A stretch of DNA of 63,072 nt from positions 1 to 63,072 of the forward strand of contig LTDK01000051.1 of the NCBI GenBank assembly GCA_001642415.1, written 5' to 3'. The position numbers and the translations under genes were made by a program. Of the stretch, positions 54,736-63,072 are shown piece by piece (positions within the stretch are counted from its first letter, which is position 1; each line of letters opens with the position of its first letter). Below the pieces are notes generated by a model that saw nothing but the letters and a program-made list of their open reading frames with translations, had not been told where the DNA came from and made no database searches. This DNA is from Nematocida ironsii. Lineage: Eukaryota > Microsporidia.

Positions 54736-55095
54736 AAATATTTCTGCATTTTTATAGACTAGCCTATATTGTTATTTTCATAAACTCTGATTATTATCTT
54801 GGAGCAGTCTTTACTCTACAATTTAACCAATTCTGTCATGTTTATACTTTATTACGTTCCTCTATAAAATAGCGCAACAGCATATTATATGTTATTATAC
54901 ACATTATTCGTATTATGCAGCAATAAGAATATTTTATAAAAGACAATAAACCCGATTCAACCCGGCACAGTTCCATTTTATTGATTTATGCAGATTCATT
55001 GGCGCATACACGAAATCCATTTGGTTTATAAGTAAAGCATTCAATTGGCTGCTTCCTGGATAAAATACTCCTTATGCCACTTCTAAATAGAAAAT
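54736..55095. other. Divergent promoter region, SMC5 and C2H2 factor
   Basis: 360 bp spacer. It contains AAACCCGATTCAACCCGGCAC near 54948-54968, distantly like the recurrent motif. Nothing else identified. Confidence 0.45.
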
Positions 55096-55650
55096 ATGCC
55101 GCCATTCGACAGTAGTGCGTTCAGCGATAAAACAAATCTAAAACATAATGTTTCAGAAGACCAAAAACATGTCCAGATAGAAGAGATAATTTTAAAAAGC
55201 ATAAATGACCAAGAAAGCCTTTTTACTCGTGCATTCTTTAATGAACAAACAAAATACGAGTATACAGAGACCTATGCAAATGATATAATTGATATGTGTA
55301 GTGCTTACAATTTAGATGAAATGATGTATAATCTCCCAAACACTGGGGTAGATGCATATGCTCAAAGATCATTCCTTGCTGAATCAGAAGATGCAATAGA
55401 TCCATTGTCTAAGTCTAAGTATAAGCAGAAGAATATAATCAAGAAAGAGGGGGAAGAGAACAGGCCATTTGTATGCACATACTCTAACTGCCAAAAAGCC
55501 TTTAAAAGATTTGAACATTTAAAAAGACATTACCGAATACACACTGGGGAAAAGCCCTTTAAATGCTCCATATATGGGTGTAACAAAACATTCTCACGTT
55601 CTGACAATTTAATGCAGCATGAGAAGATCCATACAAGCAAAAGACTGTAG
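55096..55650 (+). CDS. Two-finger C2H2 transcription factor (Msn2/Msn4-like fingers)
   Basis: DNA-binding protein with two adjacent C2H2 zinc fingers at the C-terminus: finger 1 Cys127, Cys132, His145, His149; finger 2 Cys157, Cys162, His175, His179, joined by HTGEKPFKC. The fingers resemble those of fungal stress regulators (RSDNL recognition helix at the second finger), which bind AGGGG-type sites. The N-terminal 120 residues are acidic and probably an activation or regulatory region. Its own recognition site in this genome is unknown. Length 184. Confidence 0.92.
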   Translation: MPPFDSSAFSDKTNLKHNVSEDQKHVQIEEIILKSINDQESLFTRAFFNEQTKYEYTETYANDIIDMCSAYNLDEMMYNLPNTGVDAYAQRSFLAESEDAIDPLSKSKYKQKNIIKKEGEENRPFVCTYSNCQKAFKRFEHLKRHYRIHTGEKPFKCSIYGCNKTFSRSDNLMQHEKIHTSKRL

Positions 55651-55841
55651 ATGTTTTTATCACAGCACTAATTTTTTATAAGTCTGCCCGTGCATGCAGG
55701 CTGTATGGCCTATTTGGTCCTGTGCCAGTGAATAAAGTAAAAATCAGCTCTATTTATATTTATATTGTTATATTGTATTTGGTGGTTATATTTATTTAAA
55801 TTTTGCTTATTTCTAATATAGACCATCCATTAATTTTATAC

Positions 55842-57239
55842 TTACTGTTTAAGAACCCAGTTAGTCAGTAATTTAACTGGACGTCCCGTTGCACCCTTTC
55901 CATGCAAATCTGGCGTAAGTGTATTGAAGGCCACGCCTGCTATGTCCAGATGGGCCCAGGGTGTATCCTTAACAAACTCTCTTAAGAACAGTGCTGCAGT
56001 GATTGATCCACCTGCTGGCCCTCCAACATTTTTTAAGTCTGCCACCTCTGATGAAATGAGTGATTTATACTCGTCTGTTACAGGGAGTCTCCATAGTTTG
56101 TCCTCAACTTCATGTGATGTATTAAACAGAGAATTGGCTAGATCGTCTGAGTTACTAAATAGACCAGCCATTACTGGCCCTAGAGAAACTGTGATAGCGC
56201 CTGTTAAAGTAGCAATATCAACGATTTTTGCAGGGCTGAATTTCAATGCATGGTCAAGTGCATCTGCTAAGACCAGTCGTCCCTCGGCATCTGTGTTATC
56301 TACTTCCACACTCTTTCCTGCACTGCCTATGTGCACATCTCCAGGCTTTGTTGCACTGCCTGATGGAAGGTTTTCTGTTAATGGAATGATTCCAACCACA
56401 TTTGCATTAGCTGAGAGCCTTGCAAGAGCACCAATTGTACTAACAACTGAAGCACCGCCTCCCATATCCCCCTTCATTGCTGCCATTTTGGCAGATGGTT
56501 TTAAGCTAATACCACCAGAGTCAAAAGTAATTCCTTTACCAACCAGAGCAATGCACTCCTTTCCTTCGCTCTCTCCTTTATTGTATCTTAGCTCTAGAAG
56601 CTTTGGCTCTTCTACTGACCCATTTGATACACCAAGGAAAAGATTCATGTTCATTTTTTTAAGCTCTTCTCTGCCATACACCTTAACAGTCACTTCCTTT
56701 GGAAGATAGTCCTTGGCGTACTCTACAAAAAGTGTTGGTGTAAGCTTGTTTGCTGGCGTGTCTACTAAAAACCTTGCAAAGTTCTGTGCTTCTGAGACAG
56801 TTATAGCCTGCAGCACCTCTGCAGTCTCTCCATTGTATATAAGATTCACTGGCGTGCTCTTCTTACTATGCAGCAAGTCATATTTATACGATGAAATAAG
56901 AATTCCTTCAACTATCCATGGAGTTATTTGTGACTCCCTTTCTTTTTCAATTACTATGTTCTGTATGCCCTCCTTAACTAATCTTCCTGTTGCTTTGGCA
57001 GCAATACTTCGTATCTCTGCTAAATTAGTTGCTTTCTCTTCTGAAACCTTGCATAGAACATATGTTCTTTCTTTATACACTGTCCACATATTTGCTGTGT
57101 TTTCTGGCAAGCCTGTTGCTATTTCCTGCAATTCACTTGGAATATCTGTCATTTCTTTAAAAATGACTATTTCCCCAGATCCTCCTTCTTTTATCTCAGA
57201 TTCTCTCCTAAAGCATATTCTCTTCCAATCTAAATCCAT
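55842..57239 (-). CDS. Leucyl aminopeptidase (M17)
   Basis: Dizinc cytosolic aminopeptidase releasing N-terminal residues. The active-site segments are VGKGITFDSGGISLKP (233-248), MKGDMGGGASV (255-265) and NTDAEGRLVLADAL (315-328). The expected ligands and catalytic residues are all present: Lys235, Asp240, Lys247, Asp258, Asp317, Glu319 and Arg321. At 465 residues it has family length, including the N-terminal domain, and no signal peptide. The minus-strand start is preceded by ATACAATT-type AT-rich sequence. Confidence 0.96.
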   Translation of the reverse strand: MDLDWKRICFRRESEIKEGGSGEIVIFKEMTDIPSELQEIATGLPENTANMWTVYKERTYVLCKVSEEKATNLAEIRSIAAKATGRLVKEGIQNIVIEKERESQITPWIVEGILISSYKYDLLHSKKSTPVNLIYNGETAEVLQAITVSEAQNFARFLVDTPANKLTPTLFVEYAKDYLPKEVTVKVYGREELKKMNMNLFLGVSNGSVEEPKLLELRYNKGESEGKECIALVGKGITFDSGGISLKPSAKMAAMKGDMGGGASVVSTIGALARLSANANVVGIIPLTENLPSGSATKPGDVHIGSAGKSVEVDNTDAEGRLVLADALDHALKFSPAKIVDIATLTGAITVSLGPVMAGLFSNSDDLANSLFNTSHEVEDKLWRLPVTDEYKSLISSEVADLKNVGGPAGGSITAALFLREFVKDTPWAHLDIAGVAFNTLTPDLHGKGATGRPVKLLTNWVLKQ

Positions 57240-57535
57240 TAATTGTATAAAAATAAAATACTTAAAAGGCTTATAATTTCAATATTAATTATATTTCTTA
57301 TAGTTATATTTCGAAATAATAATAAATTCAGTAAAATTAACTTGAAATTAAGCTGTATAATTAAAACAAATTGTGTTTATTGCTCTGGGCTATATTTGAA
57401 CACTTATATATAGCTTGTTATGATTATTAATCGAATTATTGTTAAATAATATCTTAATATACTCTTAAAATATTTCTATAACTAAGCATACATGCACTCT
57501 TAAATTTCTTTTTATTCACTTTTTTCTTATTGTTA

Positions 57536-58165
57536 ATGCCTACTGTTTGGCCGGGTGAAATACTAGAATACACAGATGACTGCCTAGAAGGGCATGGAAT
57601 ATATAAAGAAATATCTGGTAACAATGAGGAAATGTTCATTTCCAGCATAGCGGGAACAGTAAAACAAGTTGATAGATTAATAACCATTGAAGCAGACACA
57701 TACTGGTATACGCCAGGAGTGGGTGATGTTGTGGTGGGCTGGGTTACTGGCATAGCAAATAAAAGATGGTATGTTGAAATTAATTCTAGGCAAGACACTG
57801 TTCTACTTCTTAATTCAATCAATCTTATAGGAAATGTTCAAAGAAGAAAAGGAGAACTAGATGAAATAATGATGAGTGAATATTACTCGATAGGAGATAT
57901 AGTAATAGCAGAAGTGCAGTCCACAGGAAACAAGATACAACTACACACAAGAAGTTCAAAGTACCGAAAGATATCCTTTGGTGTTCTAATTAAGCTGGAA
58001 GGAGCAGTAACAGATAATAGAGGACAGTACCATAAGCAGACAGTGAACGGAAAGGAAATAGAAATAGTGATAGGCAAAAATGGCTATGTAGTAGTACATA
58101 GTGATGATCATACTGCCCATGGAGAAATCAAAGAGGTGGCACTATCCCTTTCTAATTATATATAA
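57536..58165 (+). CDS. RRP4: Exosome subunit Rrp4 (EXOSC2)
   Basis: Cap subunit of the RNA exosome, binding RNA through S1 and KH domains. The N-terminus PTVWPGEILEY then CLEGHGIYKE, followed by SIAGTVKQVDRLITIE and the S1 block YTPGVGDVVVGWVTGIANKR, then EINSRQDTVLLLNSINL and LHTRSSKYRKI, matches Rrp4. Length 209 against ~359 in yeast and 293 in humans, so it is shortened C-terminally. The correct start is the ATG at 57536; the TTG at 57530 is not used here. Confidence 0.93.
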   Translation: MPTVWPGEILEYTDDCLEGHGIYKEISGNNEEMFISSIAGTVKQVDRLITIEADTYWYTPGVGDVVVGWVTGIANKRWYVEINSRQDTVLLLNSINLIGNVQRRKGELDEIMMSEYYSIGDIVIAEVQSTGNKIQLHTRSSKYRKISFGVLIKLEGAVTDNRGQYHKQTVNGKEIEIVIGKNGYVVVHSDDHTAHGEIKEVALSLSNYI

Positions 58166-58194
58166 GCTGAAATATCCCAATTGTAGTAGAACAA

Positions 58195-58206
58195 ATTTCG
58201 GGTTAT
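58195..58206 (+). promoter_or_regulatory. Recurrent intergenic motif (ATTTCGGGTTAT)
   Basis: Exact core copy, 29 bp past the RRP4 stop, in the convergent spacer before the large secreted-protein gene. Confidence 0.45.
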
Positions 58207-58314
58207 AATAGTCTCTAATAACAATAAAAAAATAATAATAATCTGTTTTTAGAATTTCTTGAATAGAAATAGCTTTTTATTAATATTAAATAATTCTAAC
58301 AGCCTGCATTATTG

Positions 58315-61300
58315 TTAAAACATAGCATTCAGTATGTTGTAGTGTAATCCTAGCTTAGATTTGTTATGGTTGATATCTTTTATACATATATATATTTTTT
58401 GGATATCTGAAATGTCAATTATCTTTATGGGTTGATGGTCCATTGCTTTTCCAACTGCTTTTTTCACTAAAGGGCTAAGCATGTGATACATTTTATTATT
58501 TTCGCATAACAGCTCACTCATGCTGCATTTTAATTTTTCACAAAAAAGAGGAATCGTAAAACTCTTGTTTGTGCTCTTTAGTGTGCACATGCACACTCCA
58601 TAACGAAACATGTCCTCTGAAGCATGCTTTTTTTGAACCATATCCAAGAATGTGGTCAGCATTTTCAACATGGTTTTTTCTAATTTATGCCCTATATCAT
58701 TACAATGCATATTTCTTAAATCTAAACTGTAATTACTATATTCACCCATACCGAATTGTTTTTTCATGCACCATGTGATTCTTATATTGCCAGAGTTTGA
58801 AATTCTTTGATCAGTTTCCATACTATAACAGTCACAGTCTTCATATGGATGGTTTATATCTAGTATGTAGAAATCGCTGTAATAGTTTATTTCACGCTTA
58901 TATGCAGTAGCCAATTTTATAATCTTCCGCATTGATGTTTTATTTCTGGCCAGGTGATCCAGCCAATTGGAAAATTCAATAGGAACTAAGTCCTGGCAGT
59001 TCTGAATGATTTTAAATCTGTATTCTTCTGACTTTAAAACGTAGGGGCCGAAGTACACAGCAGATGTGACTAGCTTAGGTATAAACAATGGGATTCGCGG
59101 CATATCAGTATTTAGTGTGCATCCTTCAAATAACTTCATTGCCTCTTCTTGATTTTCTTTATACAATGCATTGATTGTCTTTGTATCAATTGGATTAAAC
59201 TGTGCAAAAATAAATTCTGTGGTTTTTATGTTTTCTTTGATATAATAGAACACAACATCAAATCCTGAATTATTCATTTCTTCTATTGTTTTGTTCATGT
59301 CGTTGTCAATATTATCTTTCACTTTGCCGTCTTCTTCTAGAGAATCATTTGGCATAGTGACCATTGACCATGTCTTTTTTATTCTATTGTACTTAAATGG
59401 ATATACATTATTGTAATAAGGACTTTTTTTTCGGAAATCGGTATGAAAAGCTTTTTTTGCGTAATCTGCAATATCCCCAAGTGTGAGAATCTGATGATAC
59501 GTACAAGTGCCATTGTTCTTAGAAACATAGAATGGAAGATGCATAATTTGCACAGAATGTGCACTGTTATTTATAAACTGCACATGATAGTGGTGGGAAT
59601 AAAATAAATCAGCATATTCTGTATTCTTATACCCGCTAAATACCTCCATGCCTTTTATTTTGTCTATTGTTCTTTTATTCTCAGCCCCATCAACATATTT
59701 AAACGTTATAGTGCACTTGTTATAAATAGCTGCCATAACCACCCCCTTTCCCTGATACATGTTTATATTGTTTTTATACATCTTTGTGTATTTTTTCATC
59801 TCTATATATCTATTCGCACTCTGTCCTATTAAATTTTCATTACTTATGTAAGAATCATCATTACATGTTTCATATAAATATGGCGAATGCTTGTAGAAAC
59901 AAGCAAATACTTTATATACTTGTATATATATATCAATGTCAGTAGAGTTATATAAGCATCTGCCGGATGCAAGCTTTGATATGCTTTTATACGCTTCATT
60001 AATTATTGTACTATCATTATGAACCTCTCCGTATATGTATTCTATGATGCAGAATAGATCACACAGGTTGATATACTTAAGAGTAGAAGAAGTATTCAAA
60101 ACCATTTGTTTTACTAGTTTAATCTCTTCATACTTCATGTAAAAAAGATCTTCGTATATTTCTGGAATGCATAAAATTAATAGCAGCTGTCGTTTTAAAT
60201 TGAAATCTTGTATATTTTCTCTATACATGGGGCATCTTTGTATAACATGGTCTATATAAGCTATTAGCACGCTTTCTGCATGCCATAGAAGATTTATGTC
60301 TTTTTTAATGTATATATCGCCTAGTGTAATTTTATATGGATTATGTTCTACTACTGTATTTTTTGATGATTTTTTTATATCCTTATTATAATATGAAACA
60401 GAATTCTTAGTTAAATACACACCCAAATCCCGCAGCATCTCATAATAATAGAACATATCATATTTTGTAAACAGATTCATTGTTTTAATTAAACTCTTGT
60501 CTATATAATTAACAAACAAAAAACCATTTTTAATATATTGTTTTTTAGTCTTATATAGAGACACCCATATAATTGAAATGTTTTCTTCAGAACTGTTATT
60601 TATATTATCTATTAACTCTGTTTGTACATCTTCTGCATTCGCTTTATATCCCAATGACAATTGCACTTCTGGATTATTTTGGTTGCGCTTTTCTAAAATA
60701 GATAGCTTATACGCATGCATTTCTGCTATAGATTTTCTATATTGTGCTGAATCTTTAGCAACTGGCACTGAAAGGCTTAGTTTAACAAATTCAAGCATCC
60801 GCGCGGTTTCTTCATATTTTCTTTTTCTATCCATATATGCGCGTTCTTTATTAATGGCTGAATCTTGATCAATTTTACACATTTCTTTATTTGTTTTGGG
60901 ATTAACTGCCAGAAGATGTTCTGTTTCTGTAGAATTATTTGATAAAGAATCATCTGAATCAGATGTATCGGCATTTAATTGATGCAATGCATATGGAATG
61001 GTATTAGAATGTACATTTATATATTTTGTATTATGCAACTGGCTAGCTTGTGGCATTGTTGAACTATTCTCATATGCCGAACCAAAAAAGTGGCCCCTTG
61101 GATTATTGTTTTGATTGCAGAATCTCTTTTTATCTAGTGTAGATTCGCTATAACTTGGGCCTTGTATGGCATTTACTGGGTCGTCTAACTTGAATTTGTT
61201 AATATAGTTCTTTATAGAGTAATAATTGTCCATAGTATTATTTATAACATATGGCTGGCATGTATATTCTTCATCTGAAGAGCAAGCAAGCATAAGGATT

Positions 61301-61389
61301 TCTGTTAGAATCACCATACACACCACCATATACTGTGTAGAATATGGTATTAAATTTCTGTTCATTATTTTTATTTTTGTAATTTTCAT
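58315..61389 (-). CDS. Large secreted lineage-specific protein (1024 aa)
   Basis: Not recognised. A hydrophobic N-terminal segment (YMVVCMVILTEILMLACS, residues 19-36) looks like a signal peptide; if translation starts at Met9 (61365) the signal is 28 residues and typical. The rest is polar with scattered cysteines (for example CDCYS, and a YGVCMCTLK block near the C-terminus), no membrane anchor and no repeat I could see. It may belong to one of the large families of secreted proteins found in microsporidian genomes, but there is no paralogue in this window. The dispersed 35-bp repeat lies 25 bp upstream of its start. Confidence 0.72.
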   Translation of the reverse strand: MKITKIKIMNRNLIPYSTQYMVVCMVILTEILMLACSSDEEYTCQPYVINNTMDNYYSIKNYINKFKLDDPVNAIQGPSYSESTLDKKRFCNQNNNPRGHFFGSAYENSSTMPQASQLHNTKYINVHSNTIPYALHQLNADTSDSDDSLSNNSTETEHLLAVNPKTNKEMCKIDQDSAINKERAYMDRKRKYEETARMLEFVKLSLSVPVAKDSAQYRKSIAEMHAYKLSILEKRNQNNPEVQLSLGYKANAEDVQTELIDNINNSSEENISIIWVSLYKTKKQYIKNGFLFVNYIDKSLIKTMNLFTKYDMFYYYEMLRDLGVYLTKNSVSYYNKDIKKSSKNTVVEHNPYKITLGDIYIKKDINLLWHAESVLIAYIDHVIQRCPMYRENIQDFNLKRQLLLILCIPEIYEDLFYMKYEEIKLVKQMVLNTSSTLKYINLCDLFCIIEYIYGEVHNDSTIINEAYKSISKLASGRCLYNSTDIDIYIQVYKVFACFYKHSPYLYETCNDDSYISNENLIGQSANRYIEMKKYTKMYKNNINMYQGKGVVMAAIYNKCTITFKYVDGAENKRTIDKIKGMEVFSGYKNTEYADLFYSHHYHVQFINNSAHSVQIMHLPFYVSKNNGTCTYHQILTLGDIADYAKKAFHTDFRKKSPYYNNVYPFKYNRIKKTWSMVTMPNDSLEEDGKVKDNIDNDMNKTIEEMNNSGFDVVFYYIKENIKTTEFIFAQFNPIDTKTINALYKENQEEAMKLFEGCTLNTDMPRIPLFIPKLVTSAVYFGPYVLKSEEYRFKIIQNCQDLVPIEFSNWLDHLARNKTSMRKIIKLATAYKREINYYSDFYILDINHPYEDCDCYSMETDQRISNSGNIRITWCMKKQFGMGEYSNYSLDLRNMHCNDIGHKLEKTMLKMLTTFLDMVQKKHASEDMFRYGVCMCTLKSTNKSFTIPLFCEKLKCSMSELLCENNKMYHMLSPLVKKAVGKAMDHQPIKIIDISDIQKIYICIKDINHNKSKLGLHYNILNAMF

Positions 61390-62024
61390 ATTTGTAAAGA
61401 ATAAACTATTTTATGTAAGGCATAAATAATATTTTATTTTTAATAAATCATGCTTATATTACATAAATTAAATCTCTATATATAACCTGACTCATTAAAT
61501 TAATTAAAGTTATTTCTAATACTGCTGAGATAATACGGTTTAAATTTAAAAACATAATTAAAATGAAATAAGCTATATGTTGATTTTGTTTCTTTTTTCT
61601 CTAAACTGGCCATAGAAATAGGATATTATTGTGTGTTAAAGAAGAAGAAACATGGCTAGAAAAGTAATCTTTTACTAAGCCATTATTTAATAGAGTAATA
61701 ATCCCAGAATACTGTGATATGTTATATGTGATATACATGCTTTAAAATTCATATTAGTACTTATCTCCAAGGAAATCATGAAATAGAATCTTCTATTCCG
61801 CTTTGTGTAAATTTCCTCCAATAAATGCGAAAGAATATACAAAAAATGTAGTTATTCGTACTTTCATAATTTATTTATTTTATTGGTATATAATTGTATA
61901 ACTACTCTGGTGTTATAATCATAGAGGGTATAAATTGAAGATGTTATTTGTTCAATTTAAAGAGAAAATAACCAATTATTTAAATGACAAAAGTATAAAT
62001 AGTCTGATAAATCACTAATTTATA
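61390..62024. other. Divergent intergenic, no other gene
   Basis: 635 bp AT-rich spacer between two genes for secreted or membrane-anchored proteins. Apart from the repeat copy at 61414-61448, nothing identified. Confidence 0.55.
61414..61448. repeat. Dispersed copy of the 36-bp inverted-repeat arm
   Basis: 35 bases, 34 identical to the arm at 34812-34847 (T instead of C at the position matching 34838). Placed upstream of the 1024-residue secreted-protein gene. No second arm was found nearby. Confidence 0.85.
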
Positions 62025-63072
62025 ATGAGAAGCATTAAGATATTATTAATTATATTTCTACTATGCATTTTGATTGCAATTGGAATAGTTGTATATGAAA
62101 TAAGAGAAGAAAAAAACAAAAATGAAAGTAAAAGTGAAACTAGCAGCGAGGCATCTAATAGCACAGAAAGTACTATAATAGAGCCATCCACCAGTTCTCA
62201 AAAAAATCACCTTCCACCCACACAACAGAACAAAAACCAAGCTACACCAATAGTGGCGCCTGTTGTTGTTGCTAGCAAGCCAGACACTGCTGTGGCTAAT
62301 AAACCCATTGATGATAAAGTGGTGGCGGCACCACCAATCACTCCTAAAGTAGAAGTATCCAATGGATACACTGGAAACGGTACATCTTCATTGGGCAATG
62401 TTTCTACTAAAGAAAAAGAAGTTAGTAGTCATAATTTGGATTCTAAAAAACCAGAAGAGAAAACTCAAACTACCCAGCCTTCAGTGAATGTTGAGCAGGA
62501 TGATTTGGCTAAAAAGGCAGCTGCACTTACAAATTCTACAACTATGGAGAACAGATTGTATCCACGATTAGGGGATGATGTTGATAGTGAAAGAGTTTCT
62601 GAAGATACTCTGCCAAAAGATGCAGAAACCACTACTGTTTCTGCACATAAATCAGCACAATTAAGTACAGAGCCTGATACTTTACATGCTTCATTAAACT
62701 TGAATGACCAGCAGACTATACCCACATTTAAAGGAATAGGTGCTGCCTCTAGTATAACTAAAGAAAAAGAAAACGAGGAACAAAAAGTGGAAGAGAAAAA
62801 AGAAGAGAAAAAGGAACAAAAAGAGGAAGAGAAAGACTCTAGTAGTTCACCAGAGTTAAACCAAGAAAATGGCTTACAACAGACTGCACATATAAATGAG
62901 GAAGAAAAAGAAGAAGACGAAGGAGAAAAGGAAGAAGTAGTGGAAGAAAGAGAAAAGGAAAAACATCTAGAGTCTAGTACATCATCATTTGAAAAGATAG
63001 ATTCTGATAAAGAGCCTGTGTTAGTTGATGAAGAAGAGGTAGTAGTGTCTAGTGCTTTATCTGCATTAAACC
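62025..63072 (+). CDS. Glu/Lys-rich membrane-anchored or secreted protein, 3' end beyond window
   Basis: Open from the ATG at 62025 to the last base (349 codons, no stop), so the gene is incomplete. The N-terminus MRSIKILLIIFLLCILIAI is a signal peptide or anchor; the next residues are charged. The body is Ser/Thr/Pro/Val-rich early (ATPIVAPVVVASK) and becomes a Glu/Lys-rich stretch from about residue 245 (KEKENEEQKVEEKKEEKK), then SSSSPELNQEN and KEEDEGEKEEVVEER. Low complexity and Ser/Thr content suggest an extended exported protein. No family recognised. Confidence 0.72.
   Translation, partial: MRSIKILLIIFLLCILIAIGIVVYEIREEKNKNESKSETSSEASNSTESTIIEPSTSSQKNHLPPTQQNKNQATPIVAPVVVASKPDTAVANKPIDDKVVAAPPITPKVEVSNGYTGNGTSSLGNVSTKEKEVSSHNLDSKKPEEKTQTTQPSVNVEQDDLAKKAAALTNSTTMENRLYPRLGDDVDSERVSEDTLPKDAETTTVSAHKSAQLSTEPDTLHASLNLNDQQTIPTFKGIGAASSITKEKENEEQKVEEKKEEKKEQKEEEKDSSSSPELNQENGLQQTAHINEEEKEEDEGEKEEVVEEREKEKHLESSTSSFEKIDSDKEPVLVDEEEVVVSSALSALN

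Noticed and set aside
1..63072. tRNA, rRNA, CRISPR or transposon
   Set aside because: I looked through intergenic sequence for T-arm GGTTCRA-type motifs, long terminal repeats and direct-repeat arrays and saw none convincing. A tRNAscan or transposon search would be decisive.

Overview
The window looks like a stretch of a microsporidian nuclear chromosome. The genes are eukaryotic (ribosomal proteins, Mediator, TFIIIC, kinetochore, SMC5, gamma-tubulin), uninterrupted by obvious introns, often shorter than their family norm, and closely packed (neighbouring genes as little as 4 to 47 bp apart). The non-coding DNA is AT-rich. There is a mitosome-type frataxin but no other mitochondrial gene. 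Lineage-specific secreted or membrane-anchored proteins sit between the core genes. The gene style fits the Nematocida group best, but that placement is an inference.

Layout. 1-8200: a tail-anchored lineage-specific protein, TFIIF beta, RPL4, a six-helix membrane protein and an insulysin-type M16 peptidase. 8200-15000: a calcineurin-B-like EF-hand protein, two small charged proteins, TFIIIC subunit Tfc4, a HAD phosphatase-like protein, SPO11 and a Ubc8/UBE2H-type E2 followed by an in-frame small ORF. 15000-22500: DHFR, RPS4, a Mis12-like and a KNL1/Spc105-like kinetochore protein transcribed divergently, an NSUN-type methyltransferase, and a gene-poor stretch with two tiny membrane peptides and a GC-rich hairpin. 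22900-28700: a DUF1764 protein, a V-ATPase subunit e candidate, an arrestin-fold protein, a GLTSCR1-domain protein, a nucleolar FKBP and RPL20. 28800-33400: kinesin, RPB6 and condensin CAP-G. 33400-37700: four lineage-specific membrane or secreted proteins around a 36-bp inverted repeat. 37700-49200: MED14, a large Ser/Lys/Asp-rich protein, zeta-COP, gamma-tubulin, frataxin, TMEM208/SND2 and a multi-BRCT protein. 49800-58200: a PPX1/prune phosphatase, a U6 snRNA gene, SMC5, a two-finger C2H2 factor, an M17 aminopeptidase and RRP4. 58300-63072: a 1024-residue secreted protein and an unfinished, glutamate/lysine-rich membrane-anchored protein that runs off the window.

Chromosome biology is strongly represented: SPO11, Mis12, KNL1, kinesin-7-like motor, CAP-G, SMC5, Dpb11-like BRCT protein and gamma-tubulin. 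Transcription machinery is also prominent (TFIIF beta, TFIIIC, RPB6, MED14, perhaps TFB5). The U6 gene implies that some splicing persists, although no intron could be proven here. The most unusual signals are the variant ACAGAGA box of U6, a recurrent intergenic ATTTCGGGTTAT motif that sits in several convergent gene ends, a dispersed repeat shared by two membrane/secreted-protein loci, the in-frame ORF behind the E2 gene, and several tiny membrane-peptide genes. No tRNA, rRNA, CRISPR array or transposon was recognised.
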